Counted from the stretch's first letter, positions 1 through 9,622 are shown. The stretch: DNA of 34,163 bases from Acetobacteraceae bacterium (GCA_025360065.1 JANYCX010000025.1:1-34163); one strand, 5' to 3'. Program-made: numbers and translations. Notes: generated by a model from the letters alone, not told the origin.

Positions 1-1029
1 GACCGTACCCGCCTGGCCGCCCATGTCGCGGGTGCGCGGGCCGCCATCGCGCAGCAGGGTTTCGATGGCGCGCAGGATGGTCTGGCCGGCTTCGACCTCA
101 CCAAGATGTTCCAGCATCATCCCGCCCGACCATATCTGGCCAATCGGGTTGGCGATGAAGCGGCCGGCAATGTCGGGGGCGGAGCCGTGCACCGGCTCGA
201 ACATCGAGGGAAAGATGCGCTCGGGGTTGATATTGGCGCTGGCGGCGATGCCGATGGAACCAGCGATGGCCGGGCCAAGATCGGACAGGATGTCCCCGAA
301 CAGGTTCGATCCCACCACGACATCGAACCAATCAGGATGCTGGACAAAATGGGCGCACAGAATATCGATGTGATACTGCGCGGTTTTCACCTCGGGGTAA
401 TTGGCGCCCATCAAGGCAAAGCGTTCATCCCAATACGGCATGGTGTGGATGATGCCGTTGGATTTGGTGGCTGAGGTGACATGCTTGCGCGGGCGGGTCT
501 TGGCGAGCTCGAAGGCGTATTTCAGAATGCGGTCAACCCCGGTGCGGCTCATCACCGTGAGCTGGGTGACGAATTCGCGGTCGGTGCCGACAAAGCTGCG
601 CCCGCCGACATTGCTGTATTCGCCCTCGGTGTTCTCCCGCACAACGTAAAAATCGATGTCCTTTTCGGTGCGGTTGGCCAAGGGCGTGACCGCACCGGGC
701 AGCAGCTTGCACGGGCGCAAATTGACATACTGGTCAAAGCCGCGGCGGATCGGGATCAACAGGCCCCAGAGCGAGACATGGTCGGGGACGCCGGGCCAGC
801 CGACCGCGCCGAGAAAGATGCTGTCCGAGGTGCGAAGCTGATCCAAGCCGTCTTCCGGCATCATCGCGCCGGTCTTGCTATAGGTTTCGCAGGACCAGTC
901 GTAATGGTCGAGCTTCAGGTCAAAGCCGAACCGGCGCGCGGCAGCGTCCATCACCCGCAGGCCCTCGGGGGTGGTTTCCTTACCGATGCCGTCGCCGGGG
1001 ATGACGGCGATGCGATGGGTCCTGGTCAT
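1..1029 (-). CDS. Tartrate dehydrogenase / D-malate dehydrogenase-like (isocitrate/isopropylmalate dehydrogenase family), C-terminus cut by window edge
   Basis: Open minus frame from ATG at 1029 (MTRTHRIAVIPGDGIGKETTPEGLRVMDAAARRFGFDLKLDHYDWSCETY...), with GDGIG and the family pattern FGDILSDLGPAIAGSIGIAASANINPE; runs off position 1, so absent from the ORF track. Confidence 0.88.
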   Translation of the reverse strand, partial: MTRTHRIAVIPGDGIGKETTPEGLRVMDAAARRFGFDLKLDHYDWSCETYSKTGAMMPEDGLDQLRTSDSIFLGAVGWPGVPDHVSLWGLLIPIRRGFDQYVNLRPCKLLPGAVTPLANRTEKDIDFYVVRENTEGEYSNVGGRSFVGTDREFVTQLTVMSRTGVDRILKYAFELAKTRPRKHVTSATKSNGIIHTMPYWDERFALMGANYPEVKTAQYHIDILCAHFVQHPDWFDVVVGSNLFGDILSDLGPAIAGSIGIAASANINPERIFPSMFEPVHGSAPDIAGRFIANPIGQIWSGGMMLEHLGEVEAGQTILRAIETLLRDGGPRTRDMGGQAGTV

Positions 1030-1085
1030 GGCGCTGTGTCTCCGCAAATCTTGTGCGGGTTTATCGCGCAGTACCGCCGGGCAGG

Positions 1086-2108
1086 CTAGCCCAGCCCGAA
1101 GCGCCGACGGATTTCAGCGGCGACACGATCCGCCTCATCCATGGTCGGGCGCTGCCAGGGCACGATGGATGTGTTGAACGGGCGCGCCTGGCCGGCATCG
1201 AACAGCGATTTCGACAGGCGTCGCTGGCGCCGTGACGCCAGTTCGGGCAACGCGACATAGACCGCCGCGCGGGTGGCGCAAGCCTCCGAGATCATCGAAA
1301 CCGAGTCGGCGGTTATTACGATCACGTCGGCGGTGGCGAGGAAGCCACGATAGGGATTCTCCCCCGGCTCGCCCCAGCGATACAGCACATGCAGGCAGGG
1401 CCCGAGGCCTGCGGCCAGCGCCTCGGTCGCCTCCCGCCCGGTGCGGCGCGAGGTCGTTGCCATGATCGAGCCGCCGGTGACCGCGACCAGACGCGCGATC
1501 CGCTGGCCGATTTGATGGGCGAGCGCGGGGGCCATGTCGGTTGATTTGGGCGGCCCGCCGATCAGCAAGGCCACCCGGGGATGCGGCAAATGGGCAAGCC
1601 GTTCGTCCCAGGTTTCGCGCGCGGCGGCGAGGGCGGCCGGCGACATGCAATGCGGGGCGCCCAGGATTGTGAAGACATTGGGCGCTGCTGCGGCGTGGTC
1701 GTGTGCAGGCAGCACCAGCAGGTCAAACTCCGACCGCCGTAGCAGGCCTGCAACACCCGGCGACATGCAATGGACGATCCGGCAGCCGGTATGGGCCTTC
1801 ATCCACAACGCCACCGCCGCCGACCGGCGCCCGGCCGAGATAACCAGTTCGGGCGGGTGCGCCAAATCGGTGGCCGTGATCCCCGGCTCGCCCAGCCCCA
1901 TCAGCGACCCGCCGGGGATCAGCCCGGAAAAATGGGTTTTCCAGTTCCATATCAGCTTAATGCGACGAAACGGCTCGCCCAGGCGTTCGGCAATCCCCAG
2001 CGCCTGGGCGGAGGTGCCCGGCCGCGGATCATCAAGCACCCAGATGCGCGGATGGGCGGCATCGGCTTTGCCGGACGTGGCGGGCGACGGCGATCGCAGT
2101 TCTGTCAT
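1086..2108 (-). CDS. ELM1-family (mitochondrial fission ELM1-like / DUF1022) protein, glycosyltransferase-like fold
   Basis: 340 aa ORF; WVLDDPRPGTSAQALGIAERLG, NWKTHFSGL, VIVITADSVSMISEAC are family-like motifs. Confidence 0.75.
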   Translation of the reverse strand: MTELRSPSPATSGKADAAHPRIWVLDDPRPGTSAQALGIAERLGEPFRRIKLIWNWKTHFSGLIPGGSLMGLGEPGITATDLAHPPELVISAGRRSAAVALWMKAHTGCRIVHCMSPGVAGLLRRSEFDLLVLPAHDHAAAAPNVFTILGAPHCMSPAALAAARETWDERLAHLPHPRVALLIGGPPKSTDMAPALAHQIGQRIARLVAVTGGSIMATTSRRTGREATEALAAGLGPCLHVLYRWGEPGENPYRGFLATADVIVITADSVSMISEACATRAAVYVALPELASRRQRRLSKSLFDAGQARPFNTSIVPWQRPTMDEADRVAAEIRRRFGLG

Positions 2109-2177
2109 GGACGCGCGCCCGCCGCGCGGCTAGGAGAAACCATCAAACAATTGCCGCCGAAGTGAGAGAGAAATACC

Positions 2178-2903
2178 ATGACCGGAATGCACATGACCGA
2201 TTGGGATCGTGACGCCGCGCTGACCACGGCCAGAATCCTGTTGGAGATCAAGGCGGTCAATTTCCGCCCCGAGGAACCTTATACGTTCACCTCGGGCTGG
2301 AAGTCACCCGTCTATATCGATTGCCGCCGCATCATCTATTTCCCCCGCGCCCGGTCGAAGATCATGGATATGGCGGTCGAAAAAATCGACCGCCATATCG
2401 GTTTTGAAACCATCGAGGCGGTGGCCGGTGGGGAGACTGCGGGCATTCCTTTCGCTGCCTGGATGGCGGACCGGATGAATGCGCCAATGGCCTATGTGCG
2501 CAAAAAGCCTAAGGGCTTCGGCCGTGATGCGTTGATCGAGGGCGATGTGCCAGAAGGCAAACGGACCCTGCTGGTCGAAGACCTTACCACCGATGGCGGC
2601 AGCAAGGTGCAGTTCTGCCAGGCGCTCCGCGATGCCGGGGCAATCTGCGACCACACTTTCGTGGTGTTCTTCTACGGCGTGTTTCCGGGTGGCGCGGATA
2701 TCCTGAAGAAGATCGACCTCAAGCTGCATTATCTCGCGACTTGGTGGGACGTGCTGGAAGCTTGCCGCGAACGGCCGTATTTTTCGGAAAGCGCGCTGTC
2801 GGAAGTGCGGAAATTCCTGGAAAACCCGGTTGCCTGGTCGAAGGCGCATGGCGGGGTGGGAAGCGTGGAAGAAGCTGCTGCGCGGAAGGCTGCGTTGGTG
2901 TAA
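2178..2903 (+). CDS. pyrE: Orotate phosphoribosyltransferase
   Basis: 241 aa; FTSGWKSPVYIDCRRIIYFPR, AYVRKKPKGFG, PRPP motif TLLVEDLTTDGGSK. Confidence 0.9.
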   Translation: MTGMHMTDWDRDAALTTARILLEIKAVNFRPEEPYTFTSGWKSPVYIDCRRIIYFPRARSKIMDMAVEKIDRHIGFETIEAVAGGETAGIPFAAWMADRMNAPMAYVRKKPKGFGRDALIEGDVPEGKRTLLVEDLTTDGGSKVQFCQALRDAGAICDHTFVVFFYGVFPGGADILKKIDLKLHYLATWWDVLEACRERPYFSESALSEVRKFLENPVAWSKAHGGVGSVEEAAARKAALV

Positions 2904-2918
2904 GATCAAGCGAAGCGC

Positions 2919-3055
2919 CTTCTTTGTTTGAAAACAAAGAAGCAAAAAAACTTTAATAATTCCTGGCCGTTGGCGTGCGAACCCTCGGCAGTCCCACGCC
3001 AGCGGCAACAAAGTGTCAAAAAGTTTTTTTGGTTCTTTTTGTTCACAAAAAGAAC
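2919..3055 (+). repeat. Three-hairpin intergenic element, copy A (full-length)
   Basis: CTTCTTTGTTT-GA-AAACAAAGAAG (2919-2942); CAAAAAAACTT ... GCCGTTGGCGTG/CACGCCAGCGGC ... AAGTTTTTTTG (2943-3031); GTTCTTTTTGT-TC-ACAAAAAGAAC (3032-3055). Confidence 0.93.
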
Positions 3056-3086
3056 ACCTTACTTGCCTGCCTTGGGGAGCAAAAAA

Positions 3087-4637
3087 ATGGACCACGATTT
3101 GCGCCACGCCCTGACCGATCTGCCGATCACCCGCGCCAATGTGCGGCTGCTGGCGCCCGATGGCACGCCGCCGCCGGATGCGCCGGATTGGATCTGGGGC
3201 ACCGATCACCCGTATCTCCATGGCTGGTTCGCCCCCACCGCGCGTGAATACGATGCCGATAATCTGGTGGTCGAGGGCACGCTGCCGGCCGATCTCTATG
3301 GCGCCTATGTGATGAACGGCCCGTCGCAGCGTTTTACCCCGGCCAATCGCTATCATTACTACGATGGCGATGCGATGCTGCGGGCGATCTATTTCCGTGA
3401 TGGCCGCGCCAGCTTCCGCCAGCGCTGGATCAGAAACGAAGCATTTACCGTCGAAAACATCGCCGGCAAATCAATCTGGCCGGGATTGGCGGGGCCGTTC
3501 AACCCGATGCTGCCGGGTTCGCCGATCAAGGATTCGTCCAACACCGACGTGATTTTCTACAACGGCAAGCTGCTGAGCCTGTGGTACATGGCCGGCCAGC
3601 CTTACGAAATCGATGCCATCACCTTGGAAACCAAAGGTCGGGAAAAATTCGGCGGCCAGCTCAATCACAGCCTGTCGGCGCACAGCAAGGTCGATCCGCG
3701 CACCGGCGAATTGTTCTTCTTCACCTATGGCAACGAGGCGCCCTACATGCGCTATGGCGTGGCCAGCGCCGATGGCAAATTGCTGCACGATGTGCCGATC
3801 GATATCCCCGGCCCGCGGTCACCGCACGACATGGGTCTCAGCGCCAATTACTGCGTGCTGCACGATCTGCCGCTATTTCAGGACGCCGATCTGCTGGCGC
3901 GCGAAAACCGCCGGGTGATCCGCTTCCACCGCGATGTGCCAGCACGCTTTGGGGTGATCCCGCGCTACGGCAGCAGCAAGGATGTGCGCTGGTTCGAGGC
4001 CCAACCCTGCTACATCCTCCACATCGTCAATTGCTACGAGGAAGGCGACTGGCTGCACCAGATCGGCTGCCGCATCGCCAATCCCGGCAGCAAGCTCGAT
4101 CCGGTGGACGGTAAGCTGGCGGCTGCGATGTCATACCGCCGGCGTATCCATGAGCTTTATCGCTGGTCGTTCAACCTGGTGACCGGCGAGGTCCGCGAAG
4201 CCGCAATCGACGACCTCAACACCGAGTTCCCCCGGCTTAATCCGTGGCGGCTTGGCCATAAATCGCGGCTGGCGTTCAACCAATACCTGCCAGTACCGGG
4301 CGAGGAAGGTTTGTCCGGCCGCTGCCAGACCTTCGACGCGCTGGTGCGCTACGACACCGACACCGGAATTCGCCAGCGCTTTGACTATGGCGATGGCGTG
4401 TTTGGTGCTGAATCGCCGGTGGCCCCCAAGCGCGGCAGCACGCCCGATGCACCGGAAGATGCGGCCTATGTTGTAACATTTACCACCGATACCAATGACT
4501 GGTCATCGGCGTGCCTGGTATTTGATGCCGCCGATATCTCGCGCGGGCCGATCGCCAAAGTGCGCATCCCGCATCGGATTTCGGCGGGGTTTCATACCAC
4601 CTGGGTGCCGGGGGAGCAGGTTTGGAATAGCCCGTAA
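3087..4637 (+). CDS. Carotenoid oxygenase family protein (retinal pigment epithelial membrane protein/lignostilbene dioxygenase superfamily)
   Basis: In-frame ATG at 3087 preceded by GGGGAG; the longer ORF start at 2928 is translation of the intergenic repeat. Motifs NGPSQRFTP, YHYYDGDAMLRAIYF, SAHSKVDPRTGELFFFTYG, FHTTWVPG. Confidence 0.87.
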   Translation: MDHDLRHALTDLPITRANVRLLAPDGTPPPDAPDWIWGTDHPYLHGWFAPTAREYDADNLVVEGTLPADLYGAYVMNGPSQRFTPANRYHYYDGDAMLRAIYFRDGRASFRQRWIRNEAFTVENIAGKSIWPGLAGPFNPMLPGSPIKDSSNTDVIFYNGKLLSLWYMAGQPYEIDAITLETKGREKFGGQLNHSLSAHSKVDPRTGELFFFTYGNEAPYMRYGVASADGKLLHDVPIDIPGPRSPHDMGLSANYCVLHDLPLFQDADLLARENRRVIRFHRDVPARFGVIPRYGSSKDVRWFEAQPCYILHIVNCYEEGDWLHQIGCRIANPGSKLDPVDGKLAAAMSYRRRIHELYRWSFNLVTGEVREAAIDDLNTEFPRLNPWRLGHKSRLAFNQYLPVPGEEGLSGRCQTFDALVRYDTDTGIRQRFDYGDGVFGAESPVAPKRGSTPDAPEDAAYVVTFTTDTNDWSSACLVFDAADISRGPIAKVRIPHRISAGFHTTWVPGEQVWNSP

Positions 4638-4650
4638 CGCGAAGGAAGGT

Positions 4651-4757
4651 CTTCTTTGTTTGAAAACAAAGAAGCAAAAAAACTTTGATACTTTGTCGGC
4701 GTTGGCTCCGGTTCCTCGCCAGTGCCACGCCAACGGCAACAAAGTCACAAAAAGAAC
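4651..4757 (+). repeat. Three-hairpin intergenic element, copy B (3' part deleted)
   Basis: Perfect first hairpin 4651-4674, CAAAAAAACTTTGATACTTTGT..., CACGCCAACGGCAACAAAGT then only the right arm CACAAAAAGAAC of hairpin 3. Confidence 0.9.
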
Positions 4758-4778
4758 GGCCTGCTTGTTCTTGGCGGG

Positions 4779-5315
4779 TCAGACCCGCTCGCTCAACCCG
4801 ATCGCCACTTTGCAGCCGAGCTTGATCGCCGCCCGCAGGACGCTGTAGCCGGGTGTGAGCTCGGCGTCGTTGGCCAGCCCAATGTCGCGGTGTTCGAGTT
4901 CCTCGGCACGGAATTTTTCGATGGTGGCAACAAGCTCCGGCTCGGCATCGCCTAGCTCCGTCACCTGCGCCTGATAATGCTCGTCAATCGCTTCCTCAAC
5001 CGCGACCGTGCAGGCCATCGCGGCGCGTGCCCCCATGGCCGCGGTCGCGGCGCCCAACGCGAAGCCGGCGAGGTGCCAGATCGGCAGCAGCATTGTCGGG
5101 CGCACCCGGCGCCGCGCGATCAGCTTGGCGAAAGTGTCAAGATGGACTTGTTCCTGCGCCTGCATATGGCGCAGCGTATCGCCGTGCTCGCCCCGGCCGA
5201 GCACCGCCAACTGCCCGGCATAGATGCGTGTGGCGCCGTATTCGCCGGCGTGATCAACGCGGATCATCCGGGCGATTTTGGCGGATTGATGCGGGTTGCC
5301 GGGTAAATCGGTCAT
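4779..5315 (-). CDS. coq7: COQ7-type demethoxyubiquinone hydroxylase (di-iron)
   Basis: MTDLPGNPHQSAKIARMIRVDHAGEYGATRIYAGQ...; EEAIDEHYQAQ and EELEHRDIGL di-iron motifs. Confidence 0.88.
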   Translation of the reverse strand: MTDLPGNPHQSAKIARMIRVDHAGEYGATRIYAGQLAVLGRGEHGDTLRHMQAQEQVHLDTFAKLIARRRVRPTMLLPIWHLAGFALGAATAAMGARAAMACTVAVEEAIDEHYQAQVTELGDAEPELVATIEKFRAEELEHRDIGLANDAELTPGYSVLRAAIKLGCKVAIGLSERV

Positions 5316-5809
5316 GGGTCGCTCCGTCGGGTTGTTGCCCAGAACCACGCCACCCCACCGGCAAGGCCAAGGGACGCCAGCAGGTTCATCATTGCCATCG
5401 AAACCGGTAGGCCCGGGATCAGGTAGGCTGGTTCATCGCAGGGTTTGGCGGGTTTGTCCGGCATCCGCGCCAGGCGTTCGGCGATGGTGCCGCTACCGAA
5501 GCGCGGGGACGCGCATGCCGGCAACGGGCTTTTCCACCATCCAGCCTCAACCCCGACATGGGTGCCGCCGACGCCCGCGCCCGCCAGCATCACCAAGACC
5601 AGAACTGCCATGGCGATCCGAGCTATGCGCGGCAGCATTGCGCCGATCAGCCCTATCACGATGGCCGCATACCATGCCCAGCGCTCGACCAGGCACAGCG
5701 CACACGGCACCAACCCGCCCCAAATTTCGGAGCCAATGGCGCTGCCAAGGACAGCTGCACTGGCGAGGGCGGCCAACACCAAGGCCAGTTTCAAGCGGGG
5801 AACCATCAT
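5312..5809 (-). CDS. DsbB-family disulfide bond formation protein
   Basis: Multi-TM protein; CALC motif in GGLVPCALCLVERWAWY; second Cys pair in PACASPRFG...PAKPCDEP; 4-bp overlap with the COQ7 start. Confidence 0.82.
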   Translation of the reverse strand: MMVPRLKLALVLAALASAAVLGSAIGSEIWGGLVPCALCLVERWAWYAAIVIGLIGAMLPRIARIAMAVLVLVMLAGAGVGGTHVGVEAGWWKSPLPACASPRFGSGTIAERLARMPDKPAKPCDEPAYLIPGLPVSMAMMNLLASLGLAGGVAWFWATTRRSDP

Positions 5810-5944
5810 AATTTTGCATATCGCCCACCCCGGCTCGGTCGGCAAGGGTGTGCATGTCCAATTGCGCAAAGGATTGTTAACCCTTCCCAGGCAACACTCT
5901 GCCTCAGGGCTGCATGGGCAGGCCCGGTTGGGGAGCAGGCGGTG

Positions 5945-6709
5945 ATGTTGAAGCTATGGGGCGGACCAATGGCGACCGGCACGCTGAAAGCGGTTTGGGC
6001 GTTGGAGGAATTGAACCTGGCCTATCATCGTGCCGATGGCCCACCAGGCCCGGCCGTGGTCGCGGCAGCGCGGGGCGGCACGACGGCTGGAAGCCAGGAA
6101 CCCATGCTGTGCTTGCAGGATGGGGATTTCACCTTGTGCGAAAGCCACGCAATCCTGCGCTATCTGTGCAATGCCCATGCGCCGGGAACGCCGTTGTACC
6201 CGGCCGATCCGCGCGCCCGCGCCGACATTGATGCGTGGTTGGATTTCGAGGCAACAGCTATGGAGGCTCCGGCGCAAATTGTTTTTGCCGGGATGGTGCA
6301 AATCGGTTCGCGTGATGATGGGGCCATATCGGCGGCGTTGCGGGAATGGTCGGCCCAGTGGCGCGCCCTCGAAATGCGTTTGACCCGGACCCGCTTCATC
6401 GCTGGCGGGCAATTGACCCTCGCCGATATCGCCTTCGGTCCAACGTTGCACCGCTGGTTCGCGCTGCGCATCCCCGGCCAGCCGGCAATGCCGCATCTGC
6501 GCGCCTGGTACGACATGCTGACCACACGGCCGGCCTATCGCGCCCATCTGACGCTGCCGCTGGCGCAGGTGCAGTGGACCACGCTGCCGGTGATTGCCCG
6601 CCCGTTGCCGCCCGCCGGGCATTGGTTCCGCTACGACGTCAACAACAAAGTCCTCACCGCCGCTGCCGCCCAGCGTGCTGTTCGCATCCCGACTCTCGCG
6701 GGGCCTTAA
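5945..6709 (+). CDS. Glutathione S-transferase family protein
   Basis: MLKLWGGPMATGTLKAVWALEELNLAYHRAD...; CESHAILRYLCN thioredoxin-fold motif; LADIAFGPTLHRW C-domain motif. Confidence 0.85.
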   Translation: MLKLWGGPMATGTLKAVWALEELNLAYHRADGPPGPAVVAAARGGTTAGSQEPMLCLQDGDFTLCESHAILRYLCNAHAPGTPLYPADPRARADIDAWLDFEATAMEAPAQIVFAGMVQIGSRDDGAISAALREWSAQWRALEMRLTRTRFIAGGQLTLADIAFGPTLHRWFALRIPGQPAMPHLRAWYDMLTTRPAYRAHLTLPLAQVQWTTLPVIARPLPPAGHWFRYDVNNKVLTAAAAQRAVRIPTLAGP

Positions 6710-7389
6710 AACTCAATCGCGGCCACAGTTGCAACGTCGAGCAGCCGTTCGATGACCTCGGCATCCTGCGCGCCAGCGATGGCGTGACGCCCGTCAATCA
6801 CCAGACACGGGACGCCGTTGATGCCGAGCCGATGGGCGCGCAGATTATCGGCATGCACGATTTCGGCATCGGCGTCGCTGCTCAACCACGCGTAGGCTGC
6901 GTCTGCCGCCAGCCCGCAGGCACCGGCAATCCGGGCGAGGGTCAGCTTATCGCCAATATCCAAACCCTCGGTGAAATGGGCGCGAAACACCGCGTTCGCG
7001 ATCGCGGTGCCGGCCTGCTGCAGGCTCGCCCAGCGCACCAGCCGATGTGCGTCCACCGATGACGGCGTGCGAACGATACGGTCAAAGCGGAAATCGATGC
7101 CTTCCGCCCGGCCAATATCACTAATCGAGGCATAGAGCCGGCGGGCGCGATCTTCGCCGCCAAACTTGCGCAACACGTAGTCATCGCGTGCCATACCGCT
7201 GCGTGGCATGTCCGGGTTCAACAGGAATGGCCGCCAGATGAGGTCGGCCGCAATATCCGGACGCCGGGCCAGGGTGCGGGCCAGGCGCCGCACCCCGAGA
7301 TAACACCACGGGCACACAAGATCGTGCACGACCTCAATGACGAGGCTTGCGCGGGAGGGGGGCGGATCTGGCGGGACGTGGATGTTCAA
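6706..7389 (-). CDS. DsbA family oxidoreductase (FrnE-like)
   Basis: VIEVVHDLVCPWCYLGVRRL (CPWC) and NGVPCLVIDGRHAIAGAQ. No ATG close to the domain; TTG at 7389 is a plausible start. Track ORF start at 7545 is inside the intergenic repeat. Confidence 0.82.
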   Translation of the reverse strand: MNIHVPPDPPPSRASLVIEVVHDLVCPWCYLGVRRLARTLARRPDIAADLIWRPFLLNPDMPRSGMARDDYVLRKFGGEDRARRLYASISDIGRAEGIDFRFDRIVRTPSSVDAHRLVRWASLQQAGTAIANAVFRAHFTEGLDIGDKLTLARIAGACGLAADAAYAWLSSDADAEIVHADNLRAHRLGINGVPCLVIDGRHAIAGAQDAEVIERLLDVATVAAIEF

Positions 7390-7418
7390 TGGGCGCCTAG
7401 CGAGGAAAACAGGAAAAT

Positions 7419-7554
7419 GTTCTTTTTGTGAACAAAAATAACCAAAAAAACTTTTTAATACTTTGTGGCCGTTGGCGTGGGACTGCGGTGAGTGGCACGC
7501 CAACGGCAACAAAGTATTAAAGTTTTTTTGCTTCTTTGTTTTCAAACAAAGAAG
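7419..7554 (-). repeat. Three-hairpin intergenic element, copy C (inverted on the map, same orientation relative to the minus-strand genes)
   Basis: GTTCTTTTTGT-GA-ACAAAAATAAC (one mismatch) 7419-7442; core CTTTGTGGCCGTTGGCGTG/CACGCCAACGGCAACAAAG; CTTCTTTGTTT-TC-AAACAAAGAAG 7531-7554. Confidence 0.93.
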
Positions 7555-7562
7555 ACCCTTCC

Positions 7563-8723
7563 TTACCCTGCCTTAGCTGACTTGTAACGCTGGATCTCCG
7601 CCTCCACCGCCCGCGCCGAAGCAATCCCATAAGTCCCGTGGCTAGCTGTCGCAGTATCATAGCTCCGCACCCGCAAACTGTTCGACTGGCGCTGGAAATG
7701 CGGATGAACGTAACGCGCCATCAACTCATAACTGCGCTTGGTCGCCTCCCAATCCGCCCAGTTATGCGCCAATTGCAAAATCGCCCCCATGCCGCCTTGC
7801 GAGCCCTGCCAGAGCCGCTCGAAATGGGCGATGCAGTCATCGGGGGTGCCGATGCAGGCAATGCCGTTTTCGGTTAGGAAGTCGAGCGGGTTTTCGATGC
7901 CGGGCGGGATAATCGGGAAGGTGGCAACATCGGTGAAGTATTTGCAGTAATCGGCGAGACCATAGGCGACTTCGGCACGGGCTTGTTCCCGGGTCGGCGC
8001 GATGTGACAGAAATTGACGATGCGCCATTTGCTCCGATCAACGGCTTTGCCGGCGGCCTGGGCGCTTTCGGTATAGACCCCCCAGTTGGATGCGTGCTGG
8101 GCGAGGGCCTCATCCGACGTGCCGCCGATTGACAGCATGCCAATGCCGTGGCGGCCGGCAGCGAGCGCACCGCTCGGGGAGCGCGCGCAGGCAACCGCCA
8201 TTTCCATCATCGGCTGGCTGTAGGGTTTCAACTGCAACTGGGCATCGCGCAGATCGAACCATGGGGTTTTCATGTTGACGATGCCACCTTGCATCAAGGT
8301 CATGATCGCATCGAGGCTGTCATTCATCATTTTGCGCTGATCGGCCGGGTCGAGCCCGATTTTGGCCGCGTCGTGCACCAATGCGCCCGGTCCAACGCCA
8401 AACATCGCCCGCCCGCGGGTCATGTGGTCAAGCTGCATCATTCGCGACGCCAGCATGAACGGGTTATGGTAGGGCAGGGACACCACCCCGGTGCCGAGCC
8501 GGATATTTTTCGTCCGCTGTGCGGCGGCGGCCAGGAACATTTCGGGACAGGCGATGATCTCAAACCCGCCGGAATGATGTTCGCCGACCCAGGCCTCGTG
8601 ATAATTCAGCCGGTCGAGATGTTCGAGCAATTCCATGTCGCGTTCGAGCGCCAGGGTCGGATTTTCTCCCATCGCGTGAAATGGCGCGAGGAATACGCCG
8701 GTGCGGAGATAACGATCTTCCAT
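7563..8723 (-). CDS. LLM class flavin-dependent oxidoreductase (luciferase-like monooxygenase)
   Basis: MEDRYLRTGVFLAPFHAMGENPTLALERDMELLEHLDRLNYHEAWVGEHH..., IRLGTGVVSLPYHNPFMLA. Confidence 0.87.
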   Translation of the reverse strand: MEDRYLRTGVFLAPFHAMGENPTLALERDMELLEHLDRLNYHEAWVGEHHSGGFEIIACPEMFLAAAAQRTKNIRLGTGVVSLPYHNPFMLASRMMQLDHMTRGRAMFGVGPGALVHDAAKIGLDPADQRKMMNDSLDAIMTLMQGGIVNMKTPWFDLRDAQLQLKPYSQPMMEMAVACARSPSGALAAGRHGIGMLSIGGTSDEALAQHASNWGVYTESAQAAGKAVDRSKWRIVNFCHIAPTREQARAEVAYGLADYCKYFTDVATFPIIPPGIENPLDFLTENGIACIGTPDDCIAHFERLWQGSQGGMGAILQLAHNWADWEATKRSYELMARYVHPHFQRQSNSLRVRSYDTATASHGTYGIASARAVEAEIQRYKSAKAG

Positions 8724-8824
8724 CTTGAGGCTCCCGATTGTTGCACCCATCTTCACCTGTCTGCGCCGGGCTGACAATCCGGCTCCGATTATGCGATGAC
8801 GGACGCAATAGCGGAGAACCAACA

Positions 8825-9583
8825 ATGTCAGATGCGATTTATCCCAGCCTGAAAGACCGTGTGGTGCTGGTCAGTGGCGGAGCATCGGGGATTGGCGCCA
8901 GCATCGTCGCGCATTTTGTCCGCCAGGGCGCCAAGGTCGGGGTTCTCGATATCCAGGATGGCGGCGGATTGGTGGCCGAACTGGTCGCCGAAGGGTTGGC
9001 ACCGCCGGCGTTTCAACGCTGCGACCTGACCGATATTGCCGCGACCCGGGTGGCGATTGCGGCCATCGCCGCTGAGCTTGGCCCGATTGACGTCCTGGTC
9101 AACAACGCCGCCCATGATGAGCGGCATGACTGGCGCGATGTCACGCCCGAGCTTTGGGACAACCGCCAGGCGGTCAATCTGCGTCATCAATTCTTTGCCA
9201 TTCAGGCGGTCGCACCCGCGATGCAGGCAGCAAAGCGCGGGTCGATCATCAATTTCGGCTCGATTTCCTGGCACCTGAAAATGGGCGGGATGCCGGCCTA
9301 TACCTCGGCCAAAGCAGCTGTGGAGGGGCTGACCCGCAGCTTCGCCCGCGACCTCGGGCCAGAAGGCATCAGGGTCAATTGCATCATTCCGGGCTGGATC
9401 ATCACCGAACGACAGAAGCAATTGTGGCTGACGCCGGAGGCCGAGCGCGCGACGTTGGACGCGCAATGCCTCAAGGAAATGCTCTATCCGCCCGATATTG
9501 CGCGCATGGTTTTGTGGCTCGCCGCCGATGACAGCCGGATGTGCAGCGGGCAAAACTGGGTGGTCGACGGCGGCTGGTGGTAG
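8825..9583 (+). CDS. SDR family oxidoreductase
   Basis: VVLVSGGASGIGASI, NNAAHD, YTSAKAAVEGLTRSFARDLGPEGIRVNCIIPGWI, C-terminal NWVVDGGWW. Confidence 0.9.
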   Translation: MSDAIYPSLKDRVVLVSGGASGIGASIVAHFVRQGAKVGVLDIQDGGGLVAELVAEGLAPPAFQRCDLTDIAATRVAIAAIAAELGPIDVLVNNAAHDERHDWRDVTPELWDNRQAVNLRHQFFAIQAVAPAMQAAKRGSIINFGSISWHLKMGGMPAYTSAKAAVEGLTRSFARDLGPEGIRVNCIIPGWIITERQKQLWLTPEAERATLDAQCLKEMLYPPDIARMVLWLAADDSRMCSGQNWVVDGGWW

Positions 9584-9622
9584 TGGTTACAGTTCGGCGT
9601 CGTTGCTAAGGAGGTTCCTGCC

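Noticed and set aside
481-1089. 202-aa plus-strand ORF
   Set aside because: Antisense shadow of the tartrate/malate dehydrogenase, whose minus-strand reading is clearly conserved.
2304-3356. 350-aa minus-strand ORF
   Set aside because: Antisense to pyrE and the start of the carotenoid oxygenase, and crosses repeat copy A; not a plausible protein.
4774-4788. GCGGGTC-A-GACCCGC palindrome as a terminator
   Set aside because: It overlaps the coq7 stop codon, has a 1-nt centre and no T-tract on either side; not convincing as an intrinsic terminator.
8724-8824. Specific promoter or operator between the divergent LLM oxidoreductase and SDR genes
   Set aside because: A divergent promoter is expected there, but no recognisable operator palindrome or confident -35/-10 pair could be assigned by eye.
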